A stretch of 64,000 bases of DNA from the NCBI GenBank assembly GCA_018261615.1, contig JAGTSE010000013.1, positions 32,348-96,347 of the forward strand, given 5' to 3'. Positions 10,241 to 19,674 of the stretch are shown here, one piece after another; position 1 is the first letter of the stretch, and every line of letters starts with the position of its first letter. Position numbers and translations under genes: made by a program. The notes beneath the pieces are model-generated. The model searched no databases. It was given only the letters and a program-made list of their open reading frames with translations, and had not been told where the DNA came from. This stretch comes from Pseudomonadota bacterium (GTDB taxonomy: Bacteria > Pseudomonadota > Gammaproteobacteria > Enterobacterales > Enterobacteriaceae).

Positions 10241-10972
10241 GTGGGTAATAATTTGATGCAGACGGATCTATCCGTGTGGGGTATGTATCACCATGCTGAC
10301 ATCGTCGTAAAGATTGTGATGATCGGCCTGATTCTCGCGTCAGTCGTTACATGGGCGCTGTTCTTCAGTAAAAGCGCGGAGATGATCTCGCAGAAGCGCC
10401 GTCTTAAGCGCGAGCAGCAAAAACTGGCAGAAGCGCGTTCTTTGGATCAGGCCAGCGAAATTGCCTCTTCTTTCCACGCCAGAAGTCTGAGTCTGTCATT
10501 AATTAATGAAGCCCAGAATGAACTGGAGCTATCCGCAGGCAGTAAAGACAACGAAGGCATTAAAGAGCGTACCGGTTTCCGCCTTGAACGCCGTGTTGCG
10601 GCGACAGGTCGCCATATGGGGCGCGGTAATGGCTATCTTGCGACGATTGGCGCGATTTCACCGTTTATCGGACTGTTTGGTACGGTCTGGGGCATCATGA
10701 ACAGCTTTATTGGTATTGCGCAGACGCAGACCACTAACCTTGCAGTTGTGGCGCCGGGCATCGCAGAAGCGCTGCTGGCAACGGCTATCGGCCTGGTCGC
10801 GGCAATTCCTGCGGTGGTGATTTATAACCTCTTTGCCCGCATGATTGGCAGTTACAAAGCCACGCTTGGCGACGTTGCTGCGCAGGTTCTGCTGCTGCAA
10901 AGCCGCGATCTTGACCTGGCCGCCAGCAATGCGCAGCCGGTTCGTACCGCTTCGAAATTACGTTTAGGTTGA
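10241..10972 (+). CDS. exbB: TonB-system energy transduction protein ExbB
   Basis: ExbB is the pentameric inner-membrane scaffold of the TonB-ExbB-ExbD motor, which couples the proton motive force to outer-membrane uptake of siderophores and cobalamin. The 243-residue protein starts with GTG (as in E. coli, reading MGNNLMQTD) after CGGAG. It has one N-terminal membrane helix (about 15-42), a long cytoplasmic loop and two further helices, including the highly conserved [21 protein letters not shown] block. exbD follows after 6 bp. A Fur box upstream indicates iron repression. Confidence 0.96.
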   Translation: MGNNLMQTDLSVWGMYHHADIVVKIVMIGLILASVVTWALFFSKSAEMISQKRRLKREQQKLAEARSLDQASEIASSFHARSLSLSLINEAQNELELSAGSKDNEGIKERTGFRLERRVAATGRHMGRGNGYLATIGAISPFIGLFGTVWGIMNSFIGIAQTQTTNLAVVAPGIAEALLATAIGLVAAIPAVVIYNLFARMIGSYKATLGDVAAQVLLLQSRDLDLAASNAQPVRTASKLRLG

Positions 10973-10978
10973 TGCTCC

Positions 10979-11404
10979 ATGGCAATGCGTCTTAATGAAA
11001 ACCTGGATGATAACGGCGAAATGCATGAAATCAACGTGACGCCGTTTATCGACGTTATGTTGGTGCTGCTGATTATCTTTATGGTGGCCGCGCCGCTTGC
11101 TACCGTTGATGTAAAAGTGAATCTTCCCGCCTCTACCAGCCAGCCACAGCCGCGCCCGGAAAAACCGATCTACCTGTCGGTGAAAGCGGATAACACCATG
11201 TTTATCGGCAACGATCCGGTAACCGACGAGACGATGGTTAACCAGCTCAATGCCGTGACGGAAGGTAAAAAGGACACTACGATCTTCTTCCGTGCGGATA
11301 AAACCGTGGATTACGAGACGATGATGAAAGTGATGGATACCCTGCATCAGGCGGGCTATCTCAAAATCGGACTGGTGGGCGAAGAGACGGTTAAAGCACA
11401 CTAA
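10979..11404 (+). CDS. exbD: TonB-system energy transduction protein ExbD
   Basis: ExbD is the proton-translocating partner of ExbB. It is a 141-residue protein with one N-terminal transmembrane helix and a periplasmic domain. The essential membrane aspartate is visible as Asp25 (VTPFIDVMLVLLIIF). The periplasmic part ends GEETVKAH. It is co-transcribed with exbB (6-bp gap) and closed by a strong terminator. Confidence 0.96.
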   Translation: MAMRLNENLDDNGEMHEINVTPFIDVMLVLLIIFMVAAPLATVDVKVNLPASTSQPQPRPEKPIYLSVKADNTMFIGNDPVTDETMVNQLNAVTEGKKDTTIFFRADKTVDYETMMKVMDTLHQAGYLKIGLVGEETVKAH

Positions 11405-11432
11405 CTGCGGTGCTGATAAGTGATGAAAGCTG

Positions 11433-11458
11433 AAAAGCTGGCAAACGCCAGCTTTTTT
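11433..11458 (+). terminator. Rho-independent terminator of exbBD
   Basis: A stem AAAAGCTGGC / GCCAGCTTTT with a 4-nt loop is followed by a run of T, 29 bp after the exbD stop. Confidence 0.9.
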
Positions 11459-11494
11459 ACGTCTGAGCCATTAGCAGTATAAAAAGCGGCTCGC

Positions 11495-11959
11495 TTACTT
11501 TAATTTTGTGTCTACGGTTTTTTCTCGCTTCTCCGGCGCGGCTTTTTGGTTTTCCGGCTCAGACGCGACGGTGGAAACCGTCGTTGTATGGTATTCGCCG
11601 TCGCTGAGTTTGCGGCTCAGGCGCAGTGTCGCGGTTTCCCGCGTCAGCAGATGCTGGTAGTTAGCCTCCAGCCGCCCCATGATTTTGTCGCGCAGTTCCG
11701 GCTTTAGTTCGATGATGGCATTGATCACCGCGCCGTAAATTTCCTCTTTCACCTGTAACGGGTAGATTTCACGGCGGTTCTGCCATTTCAGGCGCACAAG
11801 CGCTGCAGGAATGGAAACCAGCTCATGGGCAATACGGGCGATGGTTTCATTTTTACTGAGTATCAGAGCCTTTTTATTGTGCTCTAAGATAAATTCATCG
11901 CTATTTTTGTCGGTTAAAGTTAAATAAACATTATTATCGACATCACTCACGTTATTCAT
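11495..11959 (-). CDS. Unrecognised 154-residue protein, second gene of a two-gene unit
   Basis: I do not recognise this protein. It is soluble, without a signal peptide or membrane helix. It has an acidic N-terminal half, a basic middle (RLKWQNRREIYPLQVKEE) with predicted helices, and a low-complexity charged tail rich in Lys and Glu. The ATG at 11959 lies inside the end of the upstream gene (its TAA is at 11954-11952) just after GGGG. The two are therefore translationally coupled. A TTG two codons earlier is a weaker start. The tight overlap implies a joint function, which the sequence does not reveal. Confidence 0.7.
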   Translation of the reverse strand: MNNVSDVDNNVYLTLTDKNSDEFILEHNKKALILSKNETIARIAHELVSIPAALVRLKWQNRREIYPLQVKEEIYGAVINAIIELKPELRDKIMGRLEANYQHLLTRETATLRLSRKLSDGEYHTTTVSTVASEPENQKAAPEKREKTVDTKLK

Positions 11960-12356
11960 CCCCAAGCTTATAAAATAGTGGCCCGTCCTTTTCGCGAGTA
12001 ATCAGATTAAGCCAAATCACATTCCCGTTTTCATTAATTTGCTGCGTTTTTTCGGTAATTATTTGACTTAATGTTTGAGGTTCAATCTCGTCCTCTTCCT
12101 GTAAGTCATTAAGCAGACGAGCGAATGTCTCGATTTTTACCACCCGCAACAGACGATCTTTTATATGGCGATCGTGCTCTTCAAGTAACATATTTCTTGA
12201 CTGTCCACCACGGCTGGCATTAGCTAATATATCGTTGGCATGATCGACGAGGGTTGTTTTCCCCTGAGCTAAATTAGCTTCTGTTCCTTCTTCTCCAGGG
12301 CTGGTTTCAGCAGTAGAAATATGAAATTGTGCCGGGACAAGATTCTCGGGAAGCAT
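11952..12356 (-). CDS. Unrecognised 134-residue protein, first gene of a two-gene unit
   Basis: I do not recognise this protein. It is hydrophilic, with many Glu, Asn and Gln residues and predicted helices, and no signal peptide. The N-terminal 45 residues look unstructured. The middle (LEEHDRHIKDRLLRVVKIETFARLLNDLQEE) is amphipathic. The ATG is preceded by AAAGGA at 8-9 bp. It overlaps the next minus-strand gene. It is divergent from a small membrane-anchored protein across about 100 bp, so the three may share one control region. Confidence 0.68.
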   Translation of the reverse strand: MLPENLVPAQFHISTAETSPGEEGTEANLAQGKTTLVDHANDILANASRGGQSRNMLLEEHDRHIKDRLLRVVKIETFARLLNDLQEEDEIEPQTLSQIITEKTQQINENGNVIWLNLITREKDGPLFYKLGDE

Positions 12357-12458
12357 TTCTAATATCCTTTAATATCAACAAGGAAGAGGGGGCGCAGGCG
12401 TGAGGCTCGTTGACAATATCACGGCGCACTTTTAAAATCAAAAAAAAGGAGCCTGCTC
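12357..12458. promoter_or_regulatory. Divergent spacer between unrecognised genes
   Basis: About 100 bp separate the start codons of two divergent transcription units. The region contains GTTGACA at about 12409-12415, which could be a -35 element for the plus-strand gene, and an A-rich tract. No operator is identifiable. Confidence 0.35.
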
Positions 12459-12965
12459 ATGAACAGTATTTTTTATTCTGTTATTGCTATATTGCTGCTG
12501 ACGGGCGGCGTACTTTTATTGATGCGTGAGCACAATAAAAAAACTCCCCTTAGTGAAATTGACAATCGCCCTCCGCAGTATCAGCCATTGTCGAAAGAGG
12601 AAGGCGAAGACCATTTTTCGGTATTAATGAATGCGATTACTCCGGTATGGTACTGGCGCGTCAACCATGAATATATTGATTTTCTTCATGCGACAATTAA
12701 ACGTATGAACATGGCGGAATTAAATAGTACGCCAGGTTTATTTGAAGCACAGCGTCGCTGTAGCGATCTCAACTCAGCGGTGTATAAGTATTACGACAAC
12801 ATAAAAAAACGCTGTGTCAACGGTGAAAAAGTCGCGCACTCCGATCTGGATGTCCTCAATCTGCGCCAGTGTTTTCGCGAGTTCAGTATGGAAGCCTATC
12901 CGGCGCTGGTGGTGTTGGTCTGGCCTGAGAATCAGCGGCCGTGGGTGAACCCGGAGGATGTGTAA
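12459..12965 (+). CDS. Unrecognised membrane-anchored 168-residue protein
   Basis: I do not recognise the family. One hydrophobic segment at about residues 4-22 (FYSVIAILLLTGGVLLLM) is followed by basic residues, suggesting an N-terminal anchor with the remaining 145 residues as a soluble domain. That domain has Trp/Tyr-rich stretches (PVWYWRVNHEYIDF), two cysteines in the middle (RRCSDLN, KKRCVNG) and ends in NPEDV. The ATG follows AAAAAAAGGAGC, a strong ribosome binding site. It diverges from the two-gene unit at 11495-12356 and is closed by its own terminator. Confidence 0.72.
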   Translation: MNSIFYSVIAILLLTGGVLLLMREHNKKTPLSEIDNRPPQYQPLSKEEGEDHFSVLMNAITPVWYWRVNHEYIDFLHATIKRMNMAELNSTPGLFEAQRRCSDLNSAVYKYYDNIKKRCVNGEKVAHSDLDVLNLRQCFREFSMEAYPALVVLVWPENQRPWVNPEDV

Positions 12966-13016
12966 CCCCGGCTGGCTGTATCACTGATTCAGAGAGGGAA
13001 AGCCTCAAGAGGGCTG

Positions 13017-13049
13017 AAAGCCGGGCAAGCAGCGCTACCCGGCTTTTTT
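13017..13049 (+). terminator. Terminator after the 168-residue gene
   Basis: A stem AAGCCGGG / CCCGGCTT is followed by a T-run. Its A-tract on the other side makes it usable by the convergent yghZ gene as well. Confidence 0.85.
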
Positions 13050-13050
13050 G

Positions 13051-14091
13051 TTACTTATCTGATGATGCCTGCCAAAGATTCAGCTCACCGTCGGCAACAT
13101 ACTTATCGATTTGCGCCAGTTCTTTTTCACTGAACGTCAGGTTATTCAGCGCCAGTACGTTCTCTTCGATCTGCTCCGGACGGCTTGCGCCAATCAGCGC
13201 TGAGGTAACGCGCTGATCTTTCAATAGCCAGCTCAATGCCATTTGCGCCATCGACTGCCCGCGATGTTGCGCCATCTCGTTGAGCAACCGCAGGCTGTTG
13301 AGATTGTTCTCCGTCAGCATTTTCTCCGTTAAACCGCGCACTTTCTTGCTTTCACGCTGCATACGGGAACCTTCCGGAATGCCACTCAGGTATTTGCCGG
13401 TCAGCAGCCCCTGCGCCAGCGGAGTAAAGGCGATACATCCCACGCCGTTATCTTCCAGCGTATCGAGCAGGCCAGTTTTGTCGACCCAACGGTTCAGCAG
13501 GTTGTACGAAGGCTGATGGATAAGCAGCGGGATCTTCCACTCGCGCAGCAACGCAGCCATCTGTTGCGTACGTTCCGTGGAGTAAGAAGAGATGCCGACA
13601 TACAGCGCTTTACCGCTTTTCACCGCCTGGGCGAGCGCTGCTGCGGTCTCTTCCATCGGCGTTTTTTCATCTACACGGTGTGAATAAAAAATATCCACGT
13701 ACGCAACGCCCATGCGCTTCAGGCTCTGATCGAGGCTGGCCAGCAGATACTTACGCGATCCGCCAGAACCATACGGGCCGGGCCACATATCGTAACCAGC
13801 CTTGGTGGAGATAATGATTTCGTCGCGATAAGCCGCGAAGTCATCGCGCAACAGGCGACCAAAATTCTCTTCCGCACTGCCCGCCGGCGGCCCGTAGTTG
13901 TTGGCTAAATCAAAGTGGGTAATGCCAAGGTCAAACGCTTTACGCAGCAGAGCGCGTTGTGAATCCCGCGCCTGCCCATGACCAAAACTGTGCCACAAAC
14001 CGAGGGAAAGTGCGGGCAGTTGCAGGCCGCTTTTACCGCAGTATCGATACTGCATCTGTTTGTAGCGATTCGGATTGGCGAAACCGGGCAT
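13051..14091 (-). CDS. gpr: L-glyceraldehyde 3-phosphate reductase (YghZ/Gpr)
   Basis: A cytosolic aldo-keto reductase (AKR14 type, related to potassium-channel beta subunits). It reduces L-glyceraldehyde 3-phosphate and contributes to methylglyoxal detoxification. The 346-residue protein has the tetrad region DLANNYGPPAGSAEENFG, the STKAGYDMWPGPYG segment with the catalytic lysine, and YSHRVDE with the histidine. The cofactor-binding tail is ALIGASRPEQIEENV. Its length equals that of E. coli YghZ, which lies in the same metC-exbB-yghU neighbourhood. Confidence 0.95.
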   Translation of the reverse strand: MPGFANPNRYKQMQYRYCGKSGLQLPALSLGLWHSFGHGQARDSQRALLRKAFDLGITHFDLANNYGPPAGSAEENFGRLLRDDFAAYRDEIIISTKAGYDMWPGPYGSGGSRKYLLASLDQSLKRMGVAYVDIFYSHRVDEKTPMEETAAALAQAVKSGKALYVGISSYSTERTQQMAALLREWKIPLLIHQPSYNLLNRWVDKTGLLDTLEDNGVGCIAFTPLAQGLLTGKYLSGIPEGSRMQRESKKVRGLTEKMLTENNLNSLRLLNEMAQHRGQSMAQMALSWLLKDQRVTSALIGASRPEQIEENVLALNNLTFSEKELAQIDKYVADGELNLWQASSDK

Positions 14092-14100
14092 GATGTCTCC

Positions 14101-15330
14101 TCTCTTATCTGGTTTTTATATGAAAATCGAAACAGCGTTTTTATCTTACGTCCGTTTTCTGCGTATCAAAAGGGCGTCAGTTGCAACGAAAAATCGATCC
14201 CACAAAACTGATGAATGACTCTTCTTTGCCGCCATTGAGTTTCTGCAAAAGCATCCGGATGCCACTGATCACCAGCGTTTGTTACGGCGGCGGCGGAGCT
14301 GGCCAGGTAACGCCCTCCAGGATGATTTGAAAAATATCTGTATTGAGTGGATCGTTCCCGAAAAAGAGCAGAAAATCGCCAGTAGCGGAATGTATTGTTA
14401 ATAATAACTTGTTGATTTTTATTCACATAAAAATTAATCATTTCAGATTTATATGCTATCAGGTGACGGAAAACAGATTCTGTATAGATAATGGCGAATT
14501 TTTATTATCCGTTCGCAAGTAAAACTGCACTATTAATTTACGTTAGGTGTTTCCATTCTTCTGCGAAAACTCCTGGATAAACGTCCGCGAAAAATCTTTC
14601 GAGCGAAACGCCAGTGAAAGATCGGAAATAGAACGGATGCAGCGCTGAATATAAGTCTTTCTTCTCACTGCGGCTGTAACCGGGCGTATAAGAGAGTTCA
14701 CAAGTTCGCTGCTGTATCGCTGCAGGCCAGTGTTTATGCAGCTTACGGCGATATTTCCGCGCCAGTAAGTGCGAAAAAACATCGTAGTGGTCAGAGTAAT
14801 AGATCATCAGTTAACTATGTTTAAAATAAATTTCAATATATCTTAAACATAATTTTTATTTGTTATAAAAAACATTATACTTTCACTAAAGCGTTCTTTG
14901 TTTGTGTTTTTTAATTCGCATTTTAACTTTTTTAAAATTATTATTTTAAGTTTTTGCAACATTTAATTTTTTCTTTTCTATATATTATCCAGGTGGTGGT
15001 TTTTTTTCACATTATTTATCATGAGTTTTTAAAACATTAACGGTTGAAATAACTAGCAGATTAACCTTTCTTTGTTATCTGCTTAATAAACAATGAGTTA
15101 TGTTTGTCTATTGTAAGTAAGTACAATGATGGTAATGATAATTAATAACCCAACAATGAGGCAGAATAACATTCTGTACGGCCACGGAGCAGACTGACGA
15201 AAAAACATAAGGATGAAATTTTTTTATCATTTTTTTTAGATTTACTATGCAGAATTTTCTTGTTCATGCCGATAACGAAGATAAGTCTTGCCCGCAGGCG
15301 AGAATGTACCTTCACCGCAAGGATAATATT
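14101..15330. other. 1.2-kb AT-rich region between yghZ and the chemoreceptor gene
   Basis: Almost no coding signal is visible apart from a doubtful minus-strand frame at 14538-14807. The right half (14820-15240) is very AT-rich, with long T and A tracts, the composition expected of H-NS-bound promoter DNA. It presumably holds the chemoreceptor promoter. No clear sigma-28 box could be assigned. Confidence 0.5.
14538..14807 (-). CDS. Possible small protein of 89 residues, unrecognised
   Basis: This open frame of 89 codons lies in otherwise AT-rich DNA. It encodes an aromatic and basic protein (opens MIYYSDHYDVFSHLL; contains FYFRSFTGVSLERFF). The ATG has no convincing ribosome binding site and I know no homologue. 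It may be a chance frame or a gene remnant. The composition (Tyr, Phe, Arg, Lys) is not obviously random, which is the only reason to list it. Confidence 0.25.
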   Translation of the reverse strand: MIYYSDHYDVFSHLLARKYRRKLHKHWPAAIQQRTCELSYTPGYSRSEKKDLYSALHPFYFRSFTGVSLERFFADVYPGVFAEEWKHLT

Positions 15331-16980
15331 ATGAGTATGCTTCGTAACTTTACTATACGAGCAGTTATGCTGGCGATCCTCGGGATTTTCGGCGTGCTGT
15401 GGTCAGGCGTTGGCTTGTATAGCGTTTTTTCTCTGTCAAAAGTGGCCGATGGCAATGAGGTGGATCGCCAATTGGTGTCACAGATGACTCTGCTTAGTCA
15501 GGGCAATGATCAGTACTTTCGGTTTGTGACGCGTCTCAGTCGCGTAATGGAAGCCAAAGCTGCGGGTGGCTCGCCGGATATGGCACCGGTTCAACAGGCG
15601 CTGGACAACATGACCCGTTATCTGGCGGCGTTTAAAGCGATTTCTCCAGGGCCGATAGATGCTAAAATCTCTGAGCAAGTGATCAATAACTGGCAGGCGC
15701 TGCTGGAGCAGGGGATCACGCCGCAATTTCAACTGGCTCAGCAGGGAACGCCAGATGCTTATCGCCAGCAAGCAAATAATGTCACGCCGGGTTTAAGCCG
15801 CAACTTTGGCGCATCAGCCGAAAGCTTTAATAAAGCTGCGGGCGATATGCTCGATCAGACTCGCATTGTCGTCGATAGCCGGACGAAAAGTACCCGCGTG
15901 GCAATTATTGCAGCGATGGTGATTGGCCTGTTTATCCTGCTCTTTACCGATCGCTATCTGGTCGCCATGCTGGTGCGCCCGCTGGAGCGTATCCGCGCGC
16001 ATTTCATGCTGATGGCGCAGGGCGATCTCAGTCAGCCGCTGGAAGATTTTGGTCGTAACTGCGTCGGCAAAGTCGTGCCGCTGCTGCTGGCAATGCAGGA
16101 TAGCCTGCGTGAAGCGGTTAGCAGTATCCGTCACGGCAGTGAAAATATCTGGCGCGGGGCGAGTGAGATCTCTTCTGGCAATAATGATCTCTCTTCCCGT
16201 ACCGAAGAGCAGGCCGCTGCACTGGAGCAGACGGCAGCCAGCATGGAAGAACTGACTTCAACGGTCAAACTGAATGCTGATAATGCCAGCCAGGCCAGCC
16301 AACTGGCGGAAGTGGCTTCAGCCACTGCCAGCAAAGGCGGCGCACTGGTTAAAGACGTCATCAGCACGATGGATGGTATTTCCGGTAGCTCGAAGAAAAT
16401 TGCTGAGATCACCACTGTGATTAACAGCATTGCTTTCCAGACGAACATTCTGGCGTTGAACGCTGCGGTTGAAGCGGCGCGAGCGGGTGAGCAAGGGCGT
16501 GGCTTTGCCGTCGTCGCCGGGGAAGTTCGTAATCTTGCCAGCCGTAGTGCCGGCGCGGCAAAAGAAATCGAAACGCTGATCGCCGATTCAGTCAGCCGCG
16601 TTGAGAAAGGGGCGCGACTGGTTAATGACACCGGCACCACCATGGAAAGTATCCTGCGGGCCGTGACCGAAGTAACCACCATTATGAAAGAAATTGCCTC
16701 GGCCTCTGCAGAGCAGAGTAAAGGTATCTCTCAGGTGGGCGTCGCGATTAGCCAGATGGATAGCGTCACGCAGCAGAACGCCTCGTTGGTAGAGCAGATC
16801 TCTGCGGCAGCGGAGGCACTGGAGCGCCAGACAGAAGAGCTGCAACGCTCTGTTCAGCAGTTCCGTCTTTCCAGTAACGAGCAGAATACCCCAGCAACGG
16901 CCGCGCTGGTGAAACCGGATTTGTCGCGTAAAACCACCCCTAAATCTGCCGCATCGCCGGACGAATGGGTGGCGTTTTAA
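15331..16980 (+). CDS. Methyl-accepting chemotaxis protein
   Basis: A transmembrane chemoreceptor of 549 residues. It has a first membrane helix at about 10-32, a periplasmic four-helix-bundle-type sensor domain to about 185 and a second helix ([16 protein letters not shown]). A HAMP domain ([24 protein letters not shown]) and the cytoplasmic signalling domain follow. The signalling hairpin tip contains the conserved [20 protein letters not shown] segment. The C-terminus DEWVAF resembles the xWxxF tether for CheR/CheB. The ATG at 15331 follows AAGGATAATATT. An upstream in-frame extension is rejected. The ligand cannot be inferred. Confidence 0.92.
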   Translation: MSMLRNFTIRAVMLAILGIFGVLWSGVGLYSVFSLSKVADGNEVDRQLVSQMTLLSQGNDQYFRFVTRLSRVMEAKAAGGSPDMAPVQQALDNMTRYLAAFKAISPGPIDAKISEQVINNWQALLEQGITPQFQLAQQGTPDAYRQQANNVTPGLSRNFGASAESFNKAAGDMLDQTRIVVDSRTKSTRVAIIAAMVIGLFILLFTDRYLVAMLVRPLERIRAHFMLMAQGDLSQPLEDFGRNCVGKVVPLLLAMQDSLREAVSSIRHGSENIWRGASEISSGNNDLSSRTEEQAAALEQTAASMEELTSTVKLNADNASQASQLAEVASATASKGGALVKDVISTMDGISGSSKKIAEITTVINSIAFQTNILALNAAVEAARAGEQGRGFAVVAGEVRNLASRSAGAAKEIETLIADSVSRVEKGARLVNDTGTTMESILRAVTEVTTIMKEIASASAEQSKGISQVGVAISQMDSVTQQNASLVEQISAAAEALERQTEELQRSVQQFRLSSNEQNTPATAALVKPDLSRKTTPKSAASPDEWVAF

Positions 16981-17046
16981 TCTGCGCTATCACCCCCGCA
17001 ATATATCGCTATATAATTTTTTATATATCGATTGGGGATGATAACG

Positions 17047-17334
17047 ATGGAAAACCATTTTGGTAAAGGTTTAATGGCCGGGTTGAATGCGGCGCAGGCG
17101 GATAGCGCCAGCAATGTGGCGCATTTCTGCCCGGACTATAAGCGGGGTTTTGTCCTTGGATTTTCGCACCGCATGTTTGAAAAGACAGGCGATCGACAAC
17201 TCAGCGCGTGGGAAGCAGGCATTCTCACTCGCCGCTACGGGCTGGATAAAGAGATGGTGATGGACTTCTTTCGTGAGAGTCACTCCAGTACGGTGATCCG
17301 ATTTTTTATGGCGGGATACCGCCTCGAGACATAA
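17047..17334 (+). CDS. yghW: DUF2623 family protein YghW
   Basis: A 95-residue cytosolic protein of unknown function, found immediately upstream of the hydrogenase-2 operon in E. coli and relatives. Recognised from the conserved [12 protein letters not shown] start and from the [13 protein letters not shown] and [19 protein letters not shown] blocks. The ATG at 17047 gives the E. coli length and follows GGGG at about 9 bp. An earlier ATG at 17032 overlaps the Shine-Dalgarno. The AT-rich palindrome-like stretch at about 17003-17030 just upstream probably contains its promoter. Confidence 0.92.
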   Translation: MENHFGKGLMAGLNAAQADSASNVAHFCPDYKRGFVLGFSHRMFEKTGDRQLSAWEAGILTRRYGLDKEMVMDFFRESHSSTVIRFFMAGYRLET

Positions 17335-17575
17335 CAATACGCTTCGCTCAATATGTAGTTCTCTTTTGTGAAGGTCACTTTTGTCGAGGGTGACTTTCAT
17401 TTTTTTGTTCATTTGTGCCCTAATAACCCTACACTCATTCCGTGTAATGTAATCTCCGTCTCATTTTTGCATAATGCCCCTGATTTTTATGTGCTTAATT
17501 GTCGGAGCGATCGCAGCACTCTTCTTCCTGTTGGATGGAGAATATTCTTAGTTCGGGCTGAGGAATAAAAAATAA
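17335..17575. promoter_or_regulatory. yghW-hybO spacer with presumed hyb promoter
   Basis: This is a 241-bp spacer ahead of the hydrogenase-2 operon. A short repeat with dyad symmetry (AAGGTCACTTTTGTCGAGGGTGACTTT) is present at about 17371-17397. Anaerobic control by FNR/ArcA is known for hyb in E. coli, but I could not identify a confident FNR site by eye. Confidence 0.4.
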
Positions 17576-18694
17576 ATGGCAGGAGATAATTTACATTTAG
17601 CATCGCAGGGTGTGAGTCGTCGTGACTTTATGAAGCTGTGTGCCGCGTTGGCGGCCACGATGGGGCTGAGCGGCAAGGCGGCCGCAGAGATGGCTGAAGC
17701 CATCAGCCATCCGCAACGTCCTCCAGTTATCTGGATTGGTGCACAGGAGTGCACTGGATGTACCGAATCGCTGCTTCGCGCTACTCATCCCACCGTTGAA
17801 AACCTTGTGCTGGAAACCATTTCGCTGGAGTACCACGAAGTGCTTTCCGCCGCGTTCGGGCATCAGGCCGAAGAGAACAAACATCATGCGCTGGAGCAGT
17901 ATAAAGGCCAGTACGTGCTGGTGGTTGACGGCTCCATTCCGATGAAAGATGGCGGCATTTACTGCATGGTGGCCGGCGAGCCTATTGTTGACCATATTCG
18001 TAAGGCGGCTGAAAACGCAGCCGCCATTATCGCGATCGGTTCCTGCGCCGCCTGGGGCGGTGTGGCGGCGGCAGGGGTGAATCCCACTGGAGCGGTTAGT
18101 TTGCAGGCGGTGTTGCCAGGGAAAACTGTGATTAATATTCCTGGCTGTCCGCCGAACCCACAAAATTTCCTCGCCACCGTGGCGCATCTCATCACCTTTG
18201 GCAAACCCCCGGCGCTGGATAGCAAAAACCGACCTTCTTTTGCCTACGGGCGCTTGATTCACGAAAACTGCGAGCGCCGTCCGCACTTCGATGCCGGGCG
18301 TTTTGCGAAAGAGTTCGGCGATGCCGGGCATCGGCAGGGCTGGTGTCTTTATCACCTCGGTTGTAAAGGCCCGGAAACCTGGGGCAACTGCTCTACGTTA
18401 CAATTCTGCGATGTCGGCGGCGCATGGCCAGTTGCTATTGGCCATCCTTGTTACGGCTGTAATGAAGAAGGCGTTGGCTTTCATAAAGGTATTTTTCAGC
18501 TTGCCCATGTCGAAAACCCGACGCCGCGCGCAGAAAAACCCGACGTACAACTGAAAGAGGGCGGCACGGTGTCGGCAACGGCCGTCGGCCTGTTGGGTGG
18601 CGTAGTCGGTCTGGTGGCGGGCGTTGGCGTGATGACGGTGCGCGAGCTGGGACGGCAACAGAAGAAAAACGACGCTGATTCGCAGGGAGAATAG
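17576..18694 (+). CDS. hybO: Hydrogenase-2 small subunit HybO
   Basis: HybO is the electron-transferring small subunit of the periplasm-facing, membrane-bound [NiFe] hydrogenase 2, which oxidises H2 in anaerobic respiration. Residues 1-37 are a Tat signal ([20 protein letters not shown]) that carries the folded HybO-HybC complex across the membrane. Cluster ligands include Cys in [12 protein letters not shown] and further Cys pairs towards the C-terminus (PCYGCNEEG). A C-terminal membrane anchor follows ([17 protein letters not shown]). The 372-aa length equals that of E. coli. It is the first gene of a tightly packed eight-gene operon. Confidence 0.97.
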   Translation: MAGDNLHLASQGVSRRDFMKLCAALAATMGLSGKAAAEMAEAISHPQRPPVIWIGAQECTGCTESLLRATHPTVENLVLETISLEYHEVLSAAFGHQAEENKHHALEQYKGQYVLVVDGSIPMKDGGIYCMVAGEPIVDHIRKAAENAAAIIAIGSCAAWGGVAAAGVNPTGAVSLQAVLPGKTVINIPGCPPNPQNFLATVAHLITFGKPPALDSKNRPSFAYGRLIHENCERRPHFDAGRFAKEFGDAGHRQGWCLYHLGCKGPETWGNCSTLQFCDVGGAWPVAIGHPCYGCNEEGVGFHKGIFQLAHVENPTPRAEKPDVQLKEGGTVSATAVGLLGGVVGLVAGVGVMTVRELGRQQKKNDADSQGE

Positions 18695-18696
18695 CC

Positions 18697-19674
18697 GTGA
18701 ACAGACGTGATTTTCTCAAAGTGGCGTCCGGCGGGGCGCTGCTGATGGGGGGATCGTCCACCAGTTTTGCCGCTGCGCAAAACCGGCCGCCGATCCCAGG
18801 AGCGCTGGGCATGTTATATGACTCTACGCTCTGTGTCGGCTGCCAGGCCTGCGTCTCACGCTGCCAGGCGATCAACTCGCCGGTGCCTAATCCGCAGGGT
18901 GAACAAACCTGGTCGAACAACGACAAACTCTCTCCGTATACCAACAACATTATTCAGGTCTGGCACAGCGGTAACGGGCAAAACAAAGATCAGGCTGAAA
19001 ATGGCTATGCCTACATCAAAAAGCAGTGTATGCACTGCGTGGATGCCAACTGTGTATCTGTCTGCCCGGTACAGGCGCTGACGAAAGACGCCGTTACTGG
19101 CATTGTTCACTACAACCCGGATGTCTGCACCGGCTGCCGCTACTGTATGGTTGCTTGTCCTTTCGACGTGCCGAAATATGATTACGACAACCCGTTCGGC
19201 CAGATCCACAAATGCCAGCTCTGCAATCAGAAAGGCGTCGAGCGTCTTGATAAAGGCGAGCTTCCCGGTTGCGTGGAAGTTTGTCCGGCAGGGGCGGTGA
19301 TTTACGGCACCCGCGAGGAGTTACTGGCCGAAGCCAAAAAACGCCTCACGCTGAAGCCGGGTTCCGAATATCGCTATCCCCGCCAGACGCTGCACGCCGA
19401 TGATGTTTACCTTCACGATGTCCCGCACTACTACCCGCATTTGTACGGCGAGAAAGAGGGCGGTGGCACGCAGGTGCTGGTACTGACAGGCGTACCTTAC
19501 ACGGATCTTGGTTTGCCAACACTGGACCCTCTGTCTACCGGTGCGCGATCCGAACACGTTCAGCATACGGTGTACAAAGGCATGATGTTGCCGCTGGCGG
19601 TGCTGGTAGGTCTGACGGCGCTGGTACGGCGTAATACAAGGGAGCACCACGAGGAGGATGACCATGAGTCATGA
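18697..19674 (+). CDS. hybA: Hydrogenase-2 iron-sulfur subunit HybA
   Basis: HybA is a ferredoxin-like subunit that passes electrons from HybO towards HybB and quinone. The 325-residue protein starts with GTG two bases after the hybO stop. It has a Tat-type signal (NRRDFLK) and four [4Fe-4S] motifs: [35 protein letters not shown] and CQLC...CVEVC. It ends in a hydrophobic anchor ([16 protein letters not shown]). It overlaps the beginning of hybB. Confidence 0.96.
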   Translation: MNRRDFLKVASGGALLMGGSSTSFAAAQNRPPIPGALGMLYDSTLCVGCQACVSRCQAINSPVPNPQGEQTWSNNDKLSPYTNNIIQVWHSGNGQNKDQAENGYAYIKKQCMHCVDANCVSVCPVQALTKDAVTGIVHYNPDVCTGCRYCMVACPFDVPKYDYDNPFGQIHKCQLCNQKGVERLDKGELPGCVEVCPAGAVIYGTREELLAEAKKRLTLKPGSEYRYPRQTLHADDVYLHDVPHYYPHLYGEKEGGGTQVLVLTGVPYTDLGLPTLDPLSTGARSEHVQHTVYKGMMLPLAVLVGLTALVRRNTREHHEEDDHES

